Positions 1-12,897 of a stretch of 64,000 bases of DNA are shown here, piece by piece. Both the position numbers and the translations under genes were made by a program. The DNA is taken from NCBI GenBank assembly GCA_026168455.1, contig CM047428.1, positions 627,501 through 691,500 of the forward strand, written 5' to 3'. The notes under the pieces are model-generated. The model ran no database searches. It saw nothing but the letters and a program-made list of their open reading frames with translations, and was not told the origin of the DNA. This DNA is from Theocolax elegans (Eukaryota > Arthropoda > Insecta > Hymenoptera > Cerocephalidae). How positions within the stretch are numbered: the stretch's first letter is position 1; every line of letters starts with the position of its first letter.

Positions 1-1061
1 TCGATAATGTTCTTAGATGCAATCGCAATATATCGATAAATGAGATACGAATTATCTGCGTTCAAATCGACCCCATAAATTATTTATATACATAATAACA
101 AAAAATTCTGATAACATATATATGATGTATGAAATAAAAGCATTTCAGGGCAGCTTATCACGAATATGAAATTAGATTTTGAAAATTCAAAATGGCCTTT
201 AAACGCTTTTATTTTATACATCAAATAAAAAATATAATTAAATCATTTCAAATTTTGGTCGTCATATTGAATCCGCCATTTTTAATTCTCAAATTTTTAA
301 TTCAGATTCGTGATTTAGCTGTATTAAAATCTCTTGTACACTAATTTTCAATAAATAAAGAAATGTTTTGAATTTTGGTCGCTACATAGGATTCGCCATT
401 TTGAATTTTTAAAATCTAAGTTCATGTCCCGAAATTCCCCGTGTGTAAATTTCTAATTGTTTCGTTTATACATTTTTTAAACAAAATTTTAGCTAAAAAA
501 TAATCCACTATTTCTGATTCGTAAACAGCTAAAAGTAATTAAATTATTTGAAAGTTTCGTCGTCATCTTGGATCCGCCACATTGAATTTTCAAAATCTAG
601 GTTGATATTCGTGATGAGCGATCCTAAAGTCTTGCATACTGAATTTCATGAGAACCCGATTATTTAAAAAATGAACCCCAAATACAATTTTTGAATTGTA
701 TACTCCGTATATACCTATTATCGAATATAGATCCTTTACAATAAATTGAAGGTAGTGGTACTGTTTACTTTTGAACGTATGCCGATTCTACAACCGCGGT
801 AATGGTTTTATGTACTGGAGACTGGAGGTTTAGGTACGGAACTTCGAAAGTAATGAAGTGGTGTAGCGTACTTCAATGACACACTTCGGAACGTCAAATT
901 TTTATTTTATAAAAATTGAATATTTTGTTTTTTATAATAAAAATTAATAACAAAAATATGCCTGATCGTAATCGCTCGAAAAATTCAACGCAATAAAGCT
1001 ACATATATATATATATGTGCATAATTGCGCAAAAATTTCTGTATATAATAAATATATAAAT

Positions 1062-1098
<37 letters not shown>

Positions 1099-2048
1099 GG
1101 GAGTAAAAGAAGGAAAAACAAGATATCTCGTATAATTAACATCGACCGTACTAATTAAATTAGAAATATATAATCTAAATTAATCAGTAAACGAAAATAA
1201 AAATTGGAAAAATACATCGACACGTGTCGAAAAGCGCAGATTCATGTTATATACCCGTGGCACGATTTCGATTAAGAGATTCGAAAAGTGGCAGGACGGT
1301 GAAAATGATTTATTCGAAAACTGAGTTGCACGGTTCACCGATCGCGAAACTTTAATATCCTATATACCTATGTATATAGTATCTCTCGTAATTCGACGAC
1401 GCGTTTTTTACTTCTCGTTCGTGGCGGGGGAGGGGAGGGGAGGGGAGGGGAGGAGTATAAATATACGTATATACATCGAAATCAATTAATAAATTTTCCG
1501 AGTACTATGGATCCACCGTGTATATACGCGAGCTTCCGCATTCACGATGAAATGTTGTATTATACACGCATTTACGGTGTGTAACTTACGGCGTATCGAT
1601 CAATCGCCTCTGTATTATGTATATACCAAGGAAATTTTGTCACGACACGACACGAGTGTGTAAGCGACGATAAATTCGCGAACGAATGAACGCTCGAATC
1701 AATTTTCACGACGTGATATACCTATATGATCGTACATGAGTGAAAAGTAATTTTCTTCAATCTTGCAGGAGAAAGTTCAGTTTCTTAATCTTTTGTATAT
1801 TCAGTTTCACCTACTTTTTTTTATATTATAAGGATATTTTTTGACTGATGTTAAAACATACGAGGAATATAAATAATATAATAGAAAAGCCTCAAAATGT
1901 CGTCTTTAATCGTTATTAACAATTTGTATAAACAAATCGCGAAAACAGGTTTTCCGCGGAAAAAAAAATTTCGATCGTATTCTTTCAGTCTAATTTTGTA
2001 CTAAGATGCATTCTATTACCACGACAATTTCGTAAAGTTAAGCAAAAC
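1..2048. repeat. Segmental duplication, copy 1 (left end outside window)
   Basis: This block is repeated almost base for base at 3424-5557, offset by 3423 bases at its start. It contains no recognisable gene. It carries a (TA)n tract near 1064-1096, a G-rich run near 1423-1453 made of repeated GGGGA, and a T-rich stretch. The match ends at the shared motif GTTAAGCAAAAC. Copy 1 lacks an 80-odd-base piece that copy 2 has at about 5308-5390. Since the repeat is already matching at base 1, its true left edge may lie outside the window. Differences between copies are mainly microsatellite length and scattered single bases, which suggests a recent duplication or an assembly duplicate. Confidence 0.95.
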
Positions 2049-3423
2049 ATCGAATCACTTTTAACCTTTACAGGACGGGGATTTGGGTTTACTGTTTTCT
2101 CTCACTTTCTATAGAAATCGAGTTTATGTGTTGTCTTACATCTCAAAACTAACACATGTAAAGGGTCGATCATGGGCATGGCCCGTATAGGTTAATAGGT
2201 TAAAAAAACGTTATCTTACATGTGTAACAGCTTTGTAATCTTAAAAACCACAAAATATACTAATATAAAGTTATAAATATAAGGTTAATTAGGCGTGCGT
2301 ACATGCGTGTATGTGTGTGGCGTGTGTGTGCGTATAGGTTTTGTAAATAAAATAAAATGCATTTTAATACATAAATATTTATTAAACATAAATATTATAT
2401 ATAATATAATTAAAATATATGGTTTAATATAATTTCCAAATAATTACAACAATCTTAATATAATATAATATTAATAACTTTGCACTTTTTTTATACAATA
2501 CAAAATTAAATCTTTTCACATATTTAAAGCAAATAATACTGCATAAACTTTATATTATTAAAGTGTTTTTTTAAACTTTCACTATTTATATATTGTATTT
2601 TCCTTTTCAATCGGTACCTTCGAACTCTTAGTAAATTAAGCTTCTGAGTACTTATAATCAATTTTTTTACTCATTTTATATTTATAAAAAACTCTTGATA
2701 AAATTCTAACCTGAAAATTTATATACAATACTATATAATTTGTAGATACTATTACTAACCTCACATTCGAACTAACAAAATTGACCTTTACTATAACGTC
2801 ACATCCGAACTAACAAAATTAGGCCCTGACTTAAATTCCATTACATTCGTATCCCGGCCCTTAACAGGCGGCCTTTTCAGGCCCTGTTTTCTAGTTCAGG
2901 CGGCCTGGCTAGAATTTCTACTCGGGATGGAAAGGTTGATGGCGCAGCGGTAACGTGCTCGATTTTGACGCGGAGGGTCCCAGGTTCGAATCCCGGTGTC
3001 GGATGATCCAAAGTTTTTTTCATTAAAATAATTTATTATTCAATTTATATTTCAGTTTATATGTATGTAAATAATAATATATCTAAATAATTCTATGTAT
3101 AAATAAAAAAAAAGATGACACGGGAGCCGTCCGAAAAATAAATTTTTCTTTCTTTCAGTCGCAATAAAAATTACTATACTGCCTTTGTAAAATTTAGTGA
3201 ACTCGTTCTAAAATTAGTGAACTGCAAGTTTGTCTCGATTTCAAGCAAGAATATCGTAATTTTTATATGAAAATTTTTCTCCGTGTATAATTTTTATCAG
3301 GGTTGGATGATATAACAATAACATGTGGGATTGATACAAGCACTACGTTAAATAATAAGAAAAGAAATTTTTATCAGGATTTAGGATAATTTTTGTTATA
3401 TCTATGTTGAAAATTATTGTACA
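2049..3423. other. Spacer between duplication copies
   Basis: AT-rich sequence without a supportable coding region. It contains a GT-rich microsatellite near 2300-2330, a short direct repeat around 2760-2820 (two copies of GAACTAACAAAATT), and the tRNA-like sequence annotated separately. Confidence 0.7.
2934..3006 (+). repeat. tRNA-like sequence (SINE head or tRNA pseudogene)
   Basis: An A-box-like TGGCGCAGCGG is followed about 45 bases later by a B-box-like GGTTCGAATCC, and a T-run follows at about 3014, resembling a Pol III terminator. The two ends do not form a convincing 7-bp acceptor stem, so I read it as a tRNA-derived SINE head or pseudogene rather than a working tRNA. Confidence 0.55.
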
Positions 3424-4419
3424 TCGATAATGTTCTTAGATGCAATCGCAATATATCGATAAATGAGATACGAATTATCTGCGTTCAAATCGACCCCATA
3501 AATTATTTATATACATAATAACAAAAAATTCTGATAACATATATATGATGTATGAAATAAAAGCATTTCAGGGCCGCTTATCACGAATATGAAATTAGAT
3601 TTGGAAAATTCAAAATGGCCTTTAAACGCTTTTATTTCATACATCAAATAAAAAATATAATTAAATCATTTCAAATTTTGGTCGTCATATTGAATCCGCC
3701 ATTTTTAATTCTCAAATTTTTAATTCAGATTCGTGATTTAGCTATATTAAAATCTCTTGTACACTAAATTTCAATAAATAAAGAAATGTTTTGAATTTTG
3801 GTCGCCACATAGTATCCGCCATTTTGAATTTTTAAAATCTAAGTTCATGTCCCGAAAGTCCCCGTGTGTAAATTTCTAATTGTTTCGTTTATCCATTTTT
3901 TAAACAAAATTTTAGCTAAAAAATAATCCACTATTTCTGATTCGTAAACAGCTAAAAGTAATTAAATTATTTGAAAGTTTCGTCGTCATCTTGGATCCGC
4001 CACATTGAATTTTCAAAATCTAGGTTGATATTCGTGATGAGCGATCCTAAAGTCTTGCATACTGAATTTCATGAGAACCCGATTATTTAAAAAATGAACC
4101 CCAAATACAATTTTTGAATTGTATACTCCGTATATACCTATTATCGAATATAGATCCTTTACAATAAATTGAAGGTAGTGGTACTGTTTACTTTTGAACG
4201 TATGCCGATTCTACAACCGCGGTAATGGTTTTATGTACTGGAGACTGGAGGTTTAGGTACGGAACTTCGAAAGTAATGAAGTGGTGTAGCGTACTTCAAT
4301 GACACACTTCGGAACGTCAAATTTTTATTTTATAAAAATTGAATATTTTGTTTTTTATAATAAAAATTAATAACAAAAATATGCCTGATCGTAATCGCTC
4401 GAAAATTCAACGCAATAAA

Positions 4420-4455
<36 letters not shown>

Positions 4456-5557
4456 CATAATTGCGCAAAAATTTCTGTATATAAATAAATATATAAATCG
4501 CATATATATATATATATATATATATATGGGGGAGTAAAAGAAGGAAAAACAAGATATCTCGTATAATTAACATCGACCGTACTAATTAAATTAGAAATAT
4601 ATAATCTAAATTAATCAGTAAACGAAAATAAAAATTGGAAAAATACATCGACACGTGTCGAAAAGCGCAGATTCATGTTATATACCCGTGGCACGATTTC
4701 GATTAAGAGATTCGAAAAGTGGCAGGACGGTGAAAATGATTTATTCGAAAACTGAGTTGCACGGTTCACCGATCGCGAAATTTTAATATCCTATATATGT
4801 ATATATAGTATCTCTCGTAATTCGACGACGCGTTTTTTACTTCTCGTTCGTGGCGGGAGGAGGGGAGGGGAGGGGAGGGAGGGAGGAGTATAAATATACG
4901 TATATACATCGAAATCAATTAATAAATTTTCCGAGTACTATGGATCCACCGTGTATATACGCGAGCTTCCGCATTCACGATGAAATGTTGTATTATACAC
5001 GCATTTACGGTGTGTAACTTACGGCGTATCGATCAATCGCCTCTGTATTATGTATATAACAAGGAAATTTTGTCACGACACGACACGAGTGTGTAAGCGA
5101 CGATAAATTCGCGAACGAATGAACGCTCGAATCAATTTTCACGACGTGATATACCTATATGATCGTACATGAGTGAAAAGTAATTTTCTTCAATGTTGCA
5201 GGAGAAAGTTCAGTTTCTTAATCTTTTGTATATTCAGTTTCACCTACTTTTTTTTTATATTATAAGGATATTTTTTGACTGATGTTAAAACATACGAGGA
5301 ATATAAACGTTACTGTGTTATATCGAGGTCCTCGATTCTACCACAAGTGTTTCCGACATATTTTGATCTGCTGAATTTGAATTCTTTGGGTAGAAAAGCC
5401 TCAAAATGTCGTCTTTAATCGTTATTAACAATTTGTATAAACAAATCGCGAAAACAGGTTTTCCGCGGAAAAAAATTTCAGTCGTATATTCTTTCAGTCT
5501 AATTTTGTACTAAGATGCATTCTATTACCACGACAATTTCGTAAAGTTAAGCAAAAC
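3424..5557. repeat. Segmental duplication, copy 2
   Basis: Second copy of the block at 1-2048, in the same orientation. It keeps the same order of landmarks: the TA microsatellites near 4423-4452 and 4502-4527, and the GGGGA-rich run near 4853-4885. It ends at GTTAAGCAAAAC, after which the flanks diverge completely. About 85 bases near 5308-5390 are present only in this copy. No gene is recognisable. Confidence 0.95.
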
Positions 5558-7960
5558 GCGATTTTTCATAACTTTGACGAAGTATAGCTATAATCTTAAC
5601 CATTATTAATAAAAAAAGGATAACAATTAGAGATAATTCTAAGAGGTTTTTACGTTTTCAATCGGTTTAAACAATTGAAGTAGCGCGCCTAATTCACTTT
5701 CGGTATATTTTGAGATCACTTATATTTTAGGTCCCTTTTATTATAGGAATACTTGGTTTTCGAAAAACAGCATTCGACAAATACTTTTATCGGATACTTC
5801 TCAATTTTATTAATGTTGTTTTTCCAATACGTCTTTTAATTATTATATATAAAAGATTAAATCAATTTTTTAATTAACCTAAATCTATTAAATTAAAATT
5901 AATAAAATAGAGAAGAATCGGATAAAATTAGTCGAAGAATACTTTTTAGATATGTTTTTTAAAATTGTTTTTATCTTACTCATCAGACATCGATTATTTA
6001 ATTGCACATCGCTTTTTATTTTCAATCGTTTTCCGTACAAAAAATGGGGGAAAGGTTAAATTTGAGGAAAGTCCTACACACATACGTCAGTCGATCGCGC
6101 AAACGAACTTCTTATACAAAGTGTCAAGAACGTTAAGATGGAGCAACTGTAACGATAACTTATAAAAAAATATATTGTCTTGGTATACATTACAAATTAA
6201 TTTTCATACTTTACGTAAAATTCACTTGCGCAAAGAAGATTTTTCGAAGGGTGGGATGAAATTTAACGTTGTAAAACGCTCAATTAACTATATGCGCATT
6301 CAAGATATAATTGAAAAATCTTCGATGAAAAGCGCGTCTTTGAAACGCGAGATGCGCGATGAATATACCTTTTTATCGCGGTTTTGCGTTGTTGTATAAA
6401 TTACAAAACAAAATGAAGAAAAAAAAAGGAAAATTATTGACGGTCGTTCAATCGGTTTTGACGAATAGGGTAATTAAAACTTTTCATGCGTTCGTAACGC
6501 TATTTTAAAAAAATATAGAGAGATATAATACGCGCATAGTACTTATCGATTAATATTTTAGAATACCGAGGTAACGAATGACGATCGTTTGTAAGTAGTC
6601 TTGGTATTGTACAGTTATATATATATAGAAAAAATTGAATGGAGTTCCAGGTCTGTAGGATGTTAAGAGACGAGTCGGTCGTCAAATTGTTGACAAAGTC
6701 AAAAGAGATGGACGCGCTAAATGAGATTGTCCGAGTGCATAGAGAGAGAGGAACCTCGGAAAACCATAGACGTCGAGTATAGAATCGAGTTTCAAGGCGC
6801 GAGAGACGCGACTTTTCCTTGGCGCCGGCCTCATAATAAACTTTCGACCAATCCCGCGATCACCGATCCCGACCGACCAATCCGCGCGTTTACCATATAT
6901 TTTCATCGGGTTCTCCGTTCACGCGTTAATGATCTCGCGCTTTTGCAATATCTCCACAGAGAGAAAGACGCAGAGTGATTCGTTTTTTATATACTGCACC
7001 CGATGCAGACATTTTTCATCGCTTTTTTCCCCATTTTTCTCTATTCGATCGTTTCGCGCGCGCGCGCGTGTGTGTTTGTGCATTTAATATAAATAAAATA
7101 GTTGTTACTTCGTTCTCGTGTAGCGTATATTAAGCTCAAAAATGAAAACGTTTCAAATGAGAATTATTTATAAAACGTTTGACAAAATTTAAACAAGTCG
7201 AGCGTAAAGTATCTATAGTACAGGACGCATTTGCGATGATTTTTGTGTAATTTGTGGTTGAAAAAAGATCGCAGTGAATATACGGAAAGGAAAGATACGG
7301 ACAAAAATGATGGAAATTGCATAAATAGAATTTTCTATAAAAATTAAGAATACTCGTAATAGAAATCGATTTAATTTACTTGGTTCAAAAAAGGTAGTTT
7401 CCATCAGAATGGGCCAAGAATGGAAAGATTTTCGACTACGAATGAAACGTGTTTCTCTTTTTAACCATATTCTTAGCCACTTCTTAATTTCATTCTATTG
7501 AATACTAGAAATGTCACTACGCAATATAAACACCATTTCTGAGGTTAAATAATACAAGTTTCCGGAATTTAAAGTTACATAGAAAATATGCGTTTTAAAC
7601 TACTTTTAAGCTACAAGAAAAGTCGAAAAAGGTTTCCGATCAATTTATTATTATATATTACTTATATGTTATGTATTACTCAAGATATCCTTCGAATGAC
7701 GACTTATATCAGTAAGCAACAAGTAAATTACGTATACATTGCAAGAAACCAATGGAATTTTACAATACTCGCCTCCCGCGTAAAATAAATTAAGTTTAGC
7801 TAAAATTCATATGAGTTCATCCAATGACACTGAGCTGAACTTGTCTAAACGTTTATATAAAGTTTAGCTAAAGATTAATAATCGTTTTTTATAAGTTAAA
7901 AATGCCTTATTATAAAATTCAAAGATTTTAAAAGTTAAAAAAAAAATTAATTTTTGGGGG
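5558..7960. other. Gene-poor AT-rich stretch
   Basis: No supportable gene. A less AT-rich patch at about 6660-6980 has open frames on both strands with no family resemblance I recognise. A (CG)n/(TG)n alternating tract lies near 7054-7076, a sequence type that can adopt Z-DNA. Confidence 0.6.
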
Positions 7961-7961
7961 A

Positions 7962-8002
7962 TTTAAAAGAGTAAGCTGTCGCTCTACCAACTGAGCTATT
8001 TT
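7962..8002 (-). repeat. 5' tRNA-half-like fragment
   Basis: Read on the minus strand it contains TAGCTCAGTTGGTAGAGCG, a textbook tRNA D-arm with A box, followed by the start of an anticodon arm. No B box or T-arm follows; the sequence runs into A/T-rich DNA. It is a truncated tRNA-derived fragment, not a complete gene. Confidence 0.6.
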
Positions 8003-10320
8003 ATTGTTTCTGTCATTAATGTATAATAGATAACTCTAAAAGGAAAAAAAAGGATCGATACGAGAATGAGAAAATTAAAGAAATGAATTTTAACAAAAAT
8101 ATAAGAATTAAAATTAATCATAGTATATTAAAATTGACGATATCCTTTACCAAATAAGACCGACTGGAAAAATTAAAAAATTGTCACGGGCGTAATATAT
8201 AAATATTAAATTAACATTATAACGGTTATAAATTATAAACATCCCAAAATTTTCTTAAAATTCATCATCCGGGATATACGTAATTCGATTACCAAAACAT
8301 ATTAAATGACATATAGAATTCACGATGTGAATACACATACAACCGCGTAACGGTAGCTAATTCTACAAATTAAATATTTTCCATCGGTCATAATTAAGGT
8401 ATAATAAAATCGAGATCCTAAGAGTAAGGAAAATGGGTGTGCATATATATATATGTCTTGGATTCTTATCACCGGTAGACGAGATTTATGGGGCATCTCG
8501 TGCAATTAGAACCTAAAGAGAGAGAGAGAGAGAGAGAGTGGGAGAGATACGCGCCGGCCGGTTGATTAACGAGACCGAAGGGATTTTAATTGCGGAGCGA
8601 CTCGAGTTTAGAATCGTTTTACACAAACCTTATCGAATTAGAGAACTAGCTCTCGTTTATATAGAGTTACACTTACCAACTTTACGCAATTCGAATTTTC
8701 CGTAAGATCTCTTTACATGTGTGTGCAGTATATATATACATATACACATATGCATCCACTATAATGTATACACTCGACACTTTGTCCAGATGGCGGATCG
8801 TATCTTTTAGGTTTTAGAATTTCGTTGATTTTAGATATATATATATATACCTGTCAATTCTTTGTATCCCCGTGTTCTTAATTTAAAATCACGTTTTTCA
8901 TATAAGTATATACTTTTAGATTCCGAAGAACGTCGACATTTGTTTAAATTCTAATTGTATAATGAACGTGACGTTTACATCATGATTAGATCCAGTTAAT
9001 CATTATTAAATTCGATTACTTTGTTTAATAAATAATTTTTTAAATATATATTTGTATCATCAGATTTTTCAAAAACGCGTCTCTCGCTCATCCCATTTTA
9101 ATATATACTGTTAAGAGTTTTTACCCATATTTTATGGTAGCTTTTATTATAAATTCTTATAATAATTACTATGTTCACGCCATAATATTTTCTATAAATT
9201 ATAGTAAAATTATATTATGACAATATGTATAGTCATTTGTAATATGCCGTTTTTCTCGGTGTAGATTTTGCTTTTAGTTTTCAACTTAATCAACGAAAAC
9301 CACTTTTATAAGATTTGAAACTGTATATGATTTCGTTGTAACAAATTGACGAAAAAATCGTTTTATCGCATAATAAACTGTTAACTATAACCGTAACCTA
9401 TTATTATTTAAAATCCCTATACTTAAGAAACAGAATCCGTGTGTCCGGCAATGTAACAATTTTAATTTTATTTTATCTACTCGGCAACATTGCATTATAA
9501 TTCAAGGCTAATGTATTCCTAAATTATGATAAATTATATCTATGATTGATTTATTAGAAAATAAATTAATTTGACACGAGGGTTGCAAAAATTTTTAATT
9601 CTTTTCTCTTATTAAATAACTACCTTTACACTTTGTAAGTATACACTTAGGTTTAATTAATCATTTTTTTGAATTAAATAATTAATTCTAAAGTGTAACT
9701 ACAATAAGTACAAAAGTAATTGTTTATTTAATTAGGAATTTAATTAAAAAAAATAATTAAATATTTGCAACTGTGTTGGAAACTGAACGATACGACTATT
9801 TGACCTAAACGAAATTTATCCGTGCGTAATGGTTTTTATGAATACACGATGACCATTTCGTATAAATAAATGAAAGTAATTCTAAGAGGTAATGTAACCT
9901 GTCGATTATAATACTCATCAATAGTTTTTATTATTCATCGAGCAATTTCATTGGTTTCTAGCGATCTTCGCTCGAAATCAAAGTATTTACAAAAAATGTT
10001 GTGTTTGCCTAAAAACTGGCCATTCGAACATAAGTCACCAATAAATCTGATATTAATGGACAAATATAATAGTTGAGGATTAATCTGAACAATATCCAAT
10101 TTCTACTAACGTTTTGGATATGTATATATGGGTACTTTGTTTAAGAGGAGGCTAAATTTTTTTTTAATTTAAAATTTTTAATGTTTTTACGATACACGTA
10201 CCTTACGTGAAACATAGCTGTAAAACATCAAGTTAGTTGAGCTTAAATAATATATATTATTACTTGATATTACAGAATATATTGCATATGATTAACTACC
10301 TTGATCCAATATAAATTATT
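8003..10320. other. Gene-poor stretch with (GA)n and a GC-richer patch
   Basis: No supportable gene. A (GA)n microsatellite sits at 8516-8538, followed by a GC-richer patch (about 8545-8605). The rest is AT-rich with many short runs and no clear repeat structure. Confidence 0.6.
8516..8538 (+). repeat. (GA)n microsatellite
   Basis: Eleven uninterrupted GA dinucleotides, bordered by a GC-richer patch. Confidence 0.9.
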
Positions 10321-12385
10321 CATTTTTTTTTTGCTAACAAATTGTTATTTAATATTGAAGTTTTATTTTTAACGAAATGTTAACTATAAAAAAATCTCAT
10401 GCATTAATTATAAATTAATCAATTTATTTATTTAGTATATGCAACTTAAAGATAGATTTTAATTTAACATTTTTATTTTGACGATTTGTTTTTAATCTTT
10501 GTATTCTCCTGACCAAATTTTGTTCACTTTTATTAGTATTTCTAAACTTCAACTTTTTATTTGAATCTTGTATACGTTTTGGAAAAACTTCTTTTATGGG
10601 CCTAGTTTATTGTCCAATAGCATAATGCACATACTTTGTATCTCTAGCACAGTTCACATAGCATTTCGAATTATACTTAAATTTATAGATATTACAGATA
10701 TGTGTAGCTGTAACTAACTAATAGTCAGATTTTTACGAAATGATTAATTTTTATGAATTACAAGGAAATATTCAGAAATCTCGTCAATAATAGTCAATAA
10801 AACATTGATCTTCAATAAAGTACGTATCGTTCGTATGAAATTAAGTGAATAATGTTTCTGTAATATAAACGGAAATATTTTATTACACGTAAATAAACAC
10901 TCTATATAGATAACACTCGGTGCGTTTAAAATTCCCAAAAATCGTGACAGATTTATGAAAGTGAACCTGCTGCCACATTTTATCATCCAGTTGTTCAATG
11001 ATAAACATGTATATACACAACATATATATATATAACTAGAATATTATCGGCTCGTTAGAATTCCGGTTTATCGACATCGTTATAACCACCTTGCAAATGC
11101 ATATTTGGACGAACGGGGACACGATTATCAGTCGCGTATTATACCGTTCAAAAATCCCTAAGTTATTCAATAATTTATCTTTTATATATACAGCGACACT
11201 TCCTTCACGCAGAAATTATCGAACGTTAATTTCATCGAATTTTCACCACGTCAGGTGAAAATTCGAAAATGATAACCAAAATTTGAATCTTCATCGTTGG
11301 CGATTGAATAACCGGCATATTATGTACTTAATTGTCTATTAACTTCGAGATAACGATATACAGATTAAACGATTCATATTTTCTTCTATTAAAGTATCTA
11401 GATATATACGCAATTTTCATATCGTACTTTAAACATTACGTCCGGCCATTTTTCTTCGTATATATATATATAAGTTGAAATAAATCGTTCGAGCGTATCG
11501 ATACTATAATATACACGTAATGTATCGATAATGCAGTATTTGTAAAATCACGGGCAGGTTTGGAAGATATGCCGTACGATCGTTAATACGTATAAATCAC
11601 GAGGAATGACGGAACGAACGCTAATTGAGGGAAAGATATATGTAGCATTTCACGTCGAGTGGTCGGATCAAAATATTAAAGAATTAGAAAAAAAAACTAC
11701 ATGGCTAATTCCGTTTAAATTTCTAAAAATAGTTTTATAATTCTTTCAATTACCTTAATTTTTTGCAGGCTTATATACTAACTACAAGCTATACAGGGCA
11801 TTAGAAAGGTATTGCTTCAAGCTTCTGTTAATATTGCTGAATAATGACATCGATTAACGATGATAATACTTGTCTTTCATCCCCCCATTGTTGATTTAAA
11901 AAATTAAAAGTATTATTTTTCAATTTCTTGATAATCAGAGTAGGCTTACTGGTTTAAATAAATAAAAAATCCATATTTACGTTATATGCAACGTTTCGTT
12001 GGCAAAATTTGTCAACCTTTGCAGGATTAATAATCTTAAAATAATGTAATCGTACGACGTTTTTATAGAAAAAATCGATTGTAGCGTGGTTGCCACATTT
12101 TAAAATTAATATTGACGTATAGTCTATGAGTGATTGGCCTTGATATTTTTGGAAGAATCAATGTTACATGTAAAGTTATACTCAGTGACAGTAGATAGAT
12201 TTTGAAATGAATATCTGATGTAAACACAAATGGTGTTGAAAAAAGTTGAATTTTTTTCTGTGTTCTGTAAAACATTTCCAGTCTGTACCTAAAGTTTGAA
12301 GCATTTGAACATTTTGATCCGATCACTTGACATCAAGTGCTCCATGTATATAGATGCAGAATACGCGAAAATTTTACATCGTAAA
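10321..12385. repeat. Local repeat block, copy 1 (most complete)
   Basis: The block begins at a CATTTTTTTTTT run and is repeated at 12898-14274 (first two thirds) and 14275-15745 (last two thirds). Shared landmarks include CGTGACAGATTTATGAA, ACGTCAGGTGAAAATTCG and the terminal-repeat element at about 11643-12344. The short open frames inside recur only because of the duplication and show no protein-family resemblance. Confidence 0.9.
11643..12344. mobile_element. Non-autonomous DNA element with imperfect terminal inverted repeats
   Basis: The left end reads AGCATTTCACGTCGAGTGG and continues into GTCGGATCAAAATATT. The right end, reverse-complemented, reads GAGCACTTGATGTCAAGTG and continues into ATCGGATCAAAATG. 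The two ends are clearly related imperfect inverted repeats. The interior (for example GCGTGGTTGCCACATTT) resembles the palindromic element at 24742-25689 and the decayed copies at 23717-24440 and 31540-31850. A second copy lies at about 14997-15700. Confidence 0.7.
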
Positions 12386-12897
12386 CCGTCAGATACCGAA
12401 TTGTTGATCAATTAAGGGAAATCCGTATACGTTCATAGAATAAATTTGTGTTAAAAAGGCTAATAATTGTATCATATTTGACACTTTTTTTATTATTTTT
12501 AACGTCACTATTTTATGCTCCCTAATCGGTGCTAATCACCGACGAATGTCATACGATGTTTTTGTGAAGAAGCACTTGTTGAAAATACGTTCACCAGTGG
12601 TGCTTGTATCAATCGGCTGGGACCGGGAATCGAACCTGGGACCTCCAGATTACGTGCCCGACGCCCTAATTGACCGAGCTATCCCAGGCCTCAATTATTT
12701 TGACACTTACTTCTTGAAAAATAAAATAACTGCTATTTCTAAAGTAAGTAACAATCTATGAAAAATAAACGGGAATTACCAATTTCTGATCAATAAATTT
12801 CTCGGTACGTATACCACTTCCCAGTTAAGACTGCCAACCAATTATTCATTGTTTAACCTTTAAGTTGTGCGTGGCAACGTTTAAATTTATGGAAATT
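12386..12897. mobile_element. TA-type MITE, interrupted by a SINE
   Basis: The sequence starts with the motif CCGAATTGTTGATCAA, related to the CCCAATTGTTGATCA terminal repeat of the intact element at 20601-20988, and contains the family's internal landmarks GGCTAATAATTGTAT and ACGGGAATTACCAATTTCTG. The interior is split by a minus-strand SINE at about 12486-12692. The right end runs into local block copy 2 at a poly-T run, so this copy lacks its right terminal repeat. Confidence 0.75.
12486..12692 (-). mobile_element. tRNA-Thr-like SINE, copy a
   Basis: Read on the minus strand, the 5' head contains the A-box-like TAGCTCGGTCAATTAGGGCG and the B box GGTTCGATTCC, then a body of about 130 bases, then an A-rich tail (T-rich on the plus strand at 12486). 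It is flanked by TTTGACACT on both sides (12477-12485 and 12699-12707), a target-site duplication. The same insertion, with the same flanks, is present at 16712-16914, so host MITE and SINE were copied together after the insertion. Confidence 0.85.
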
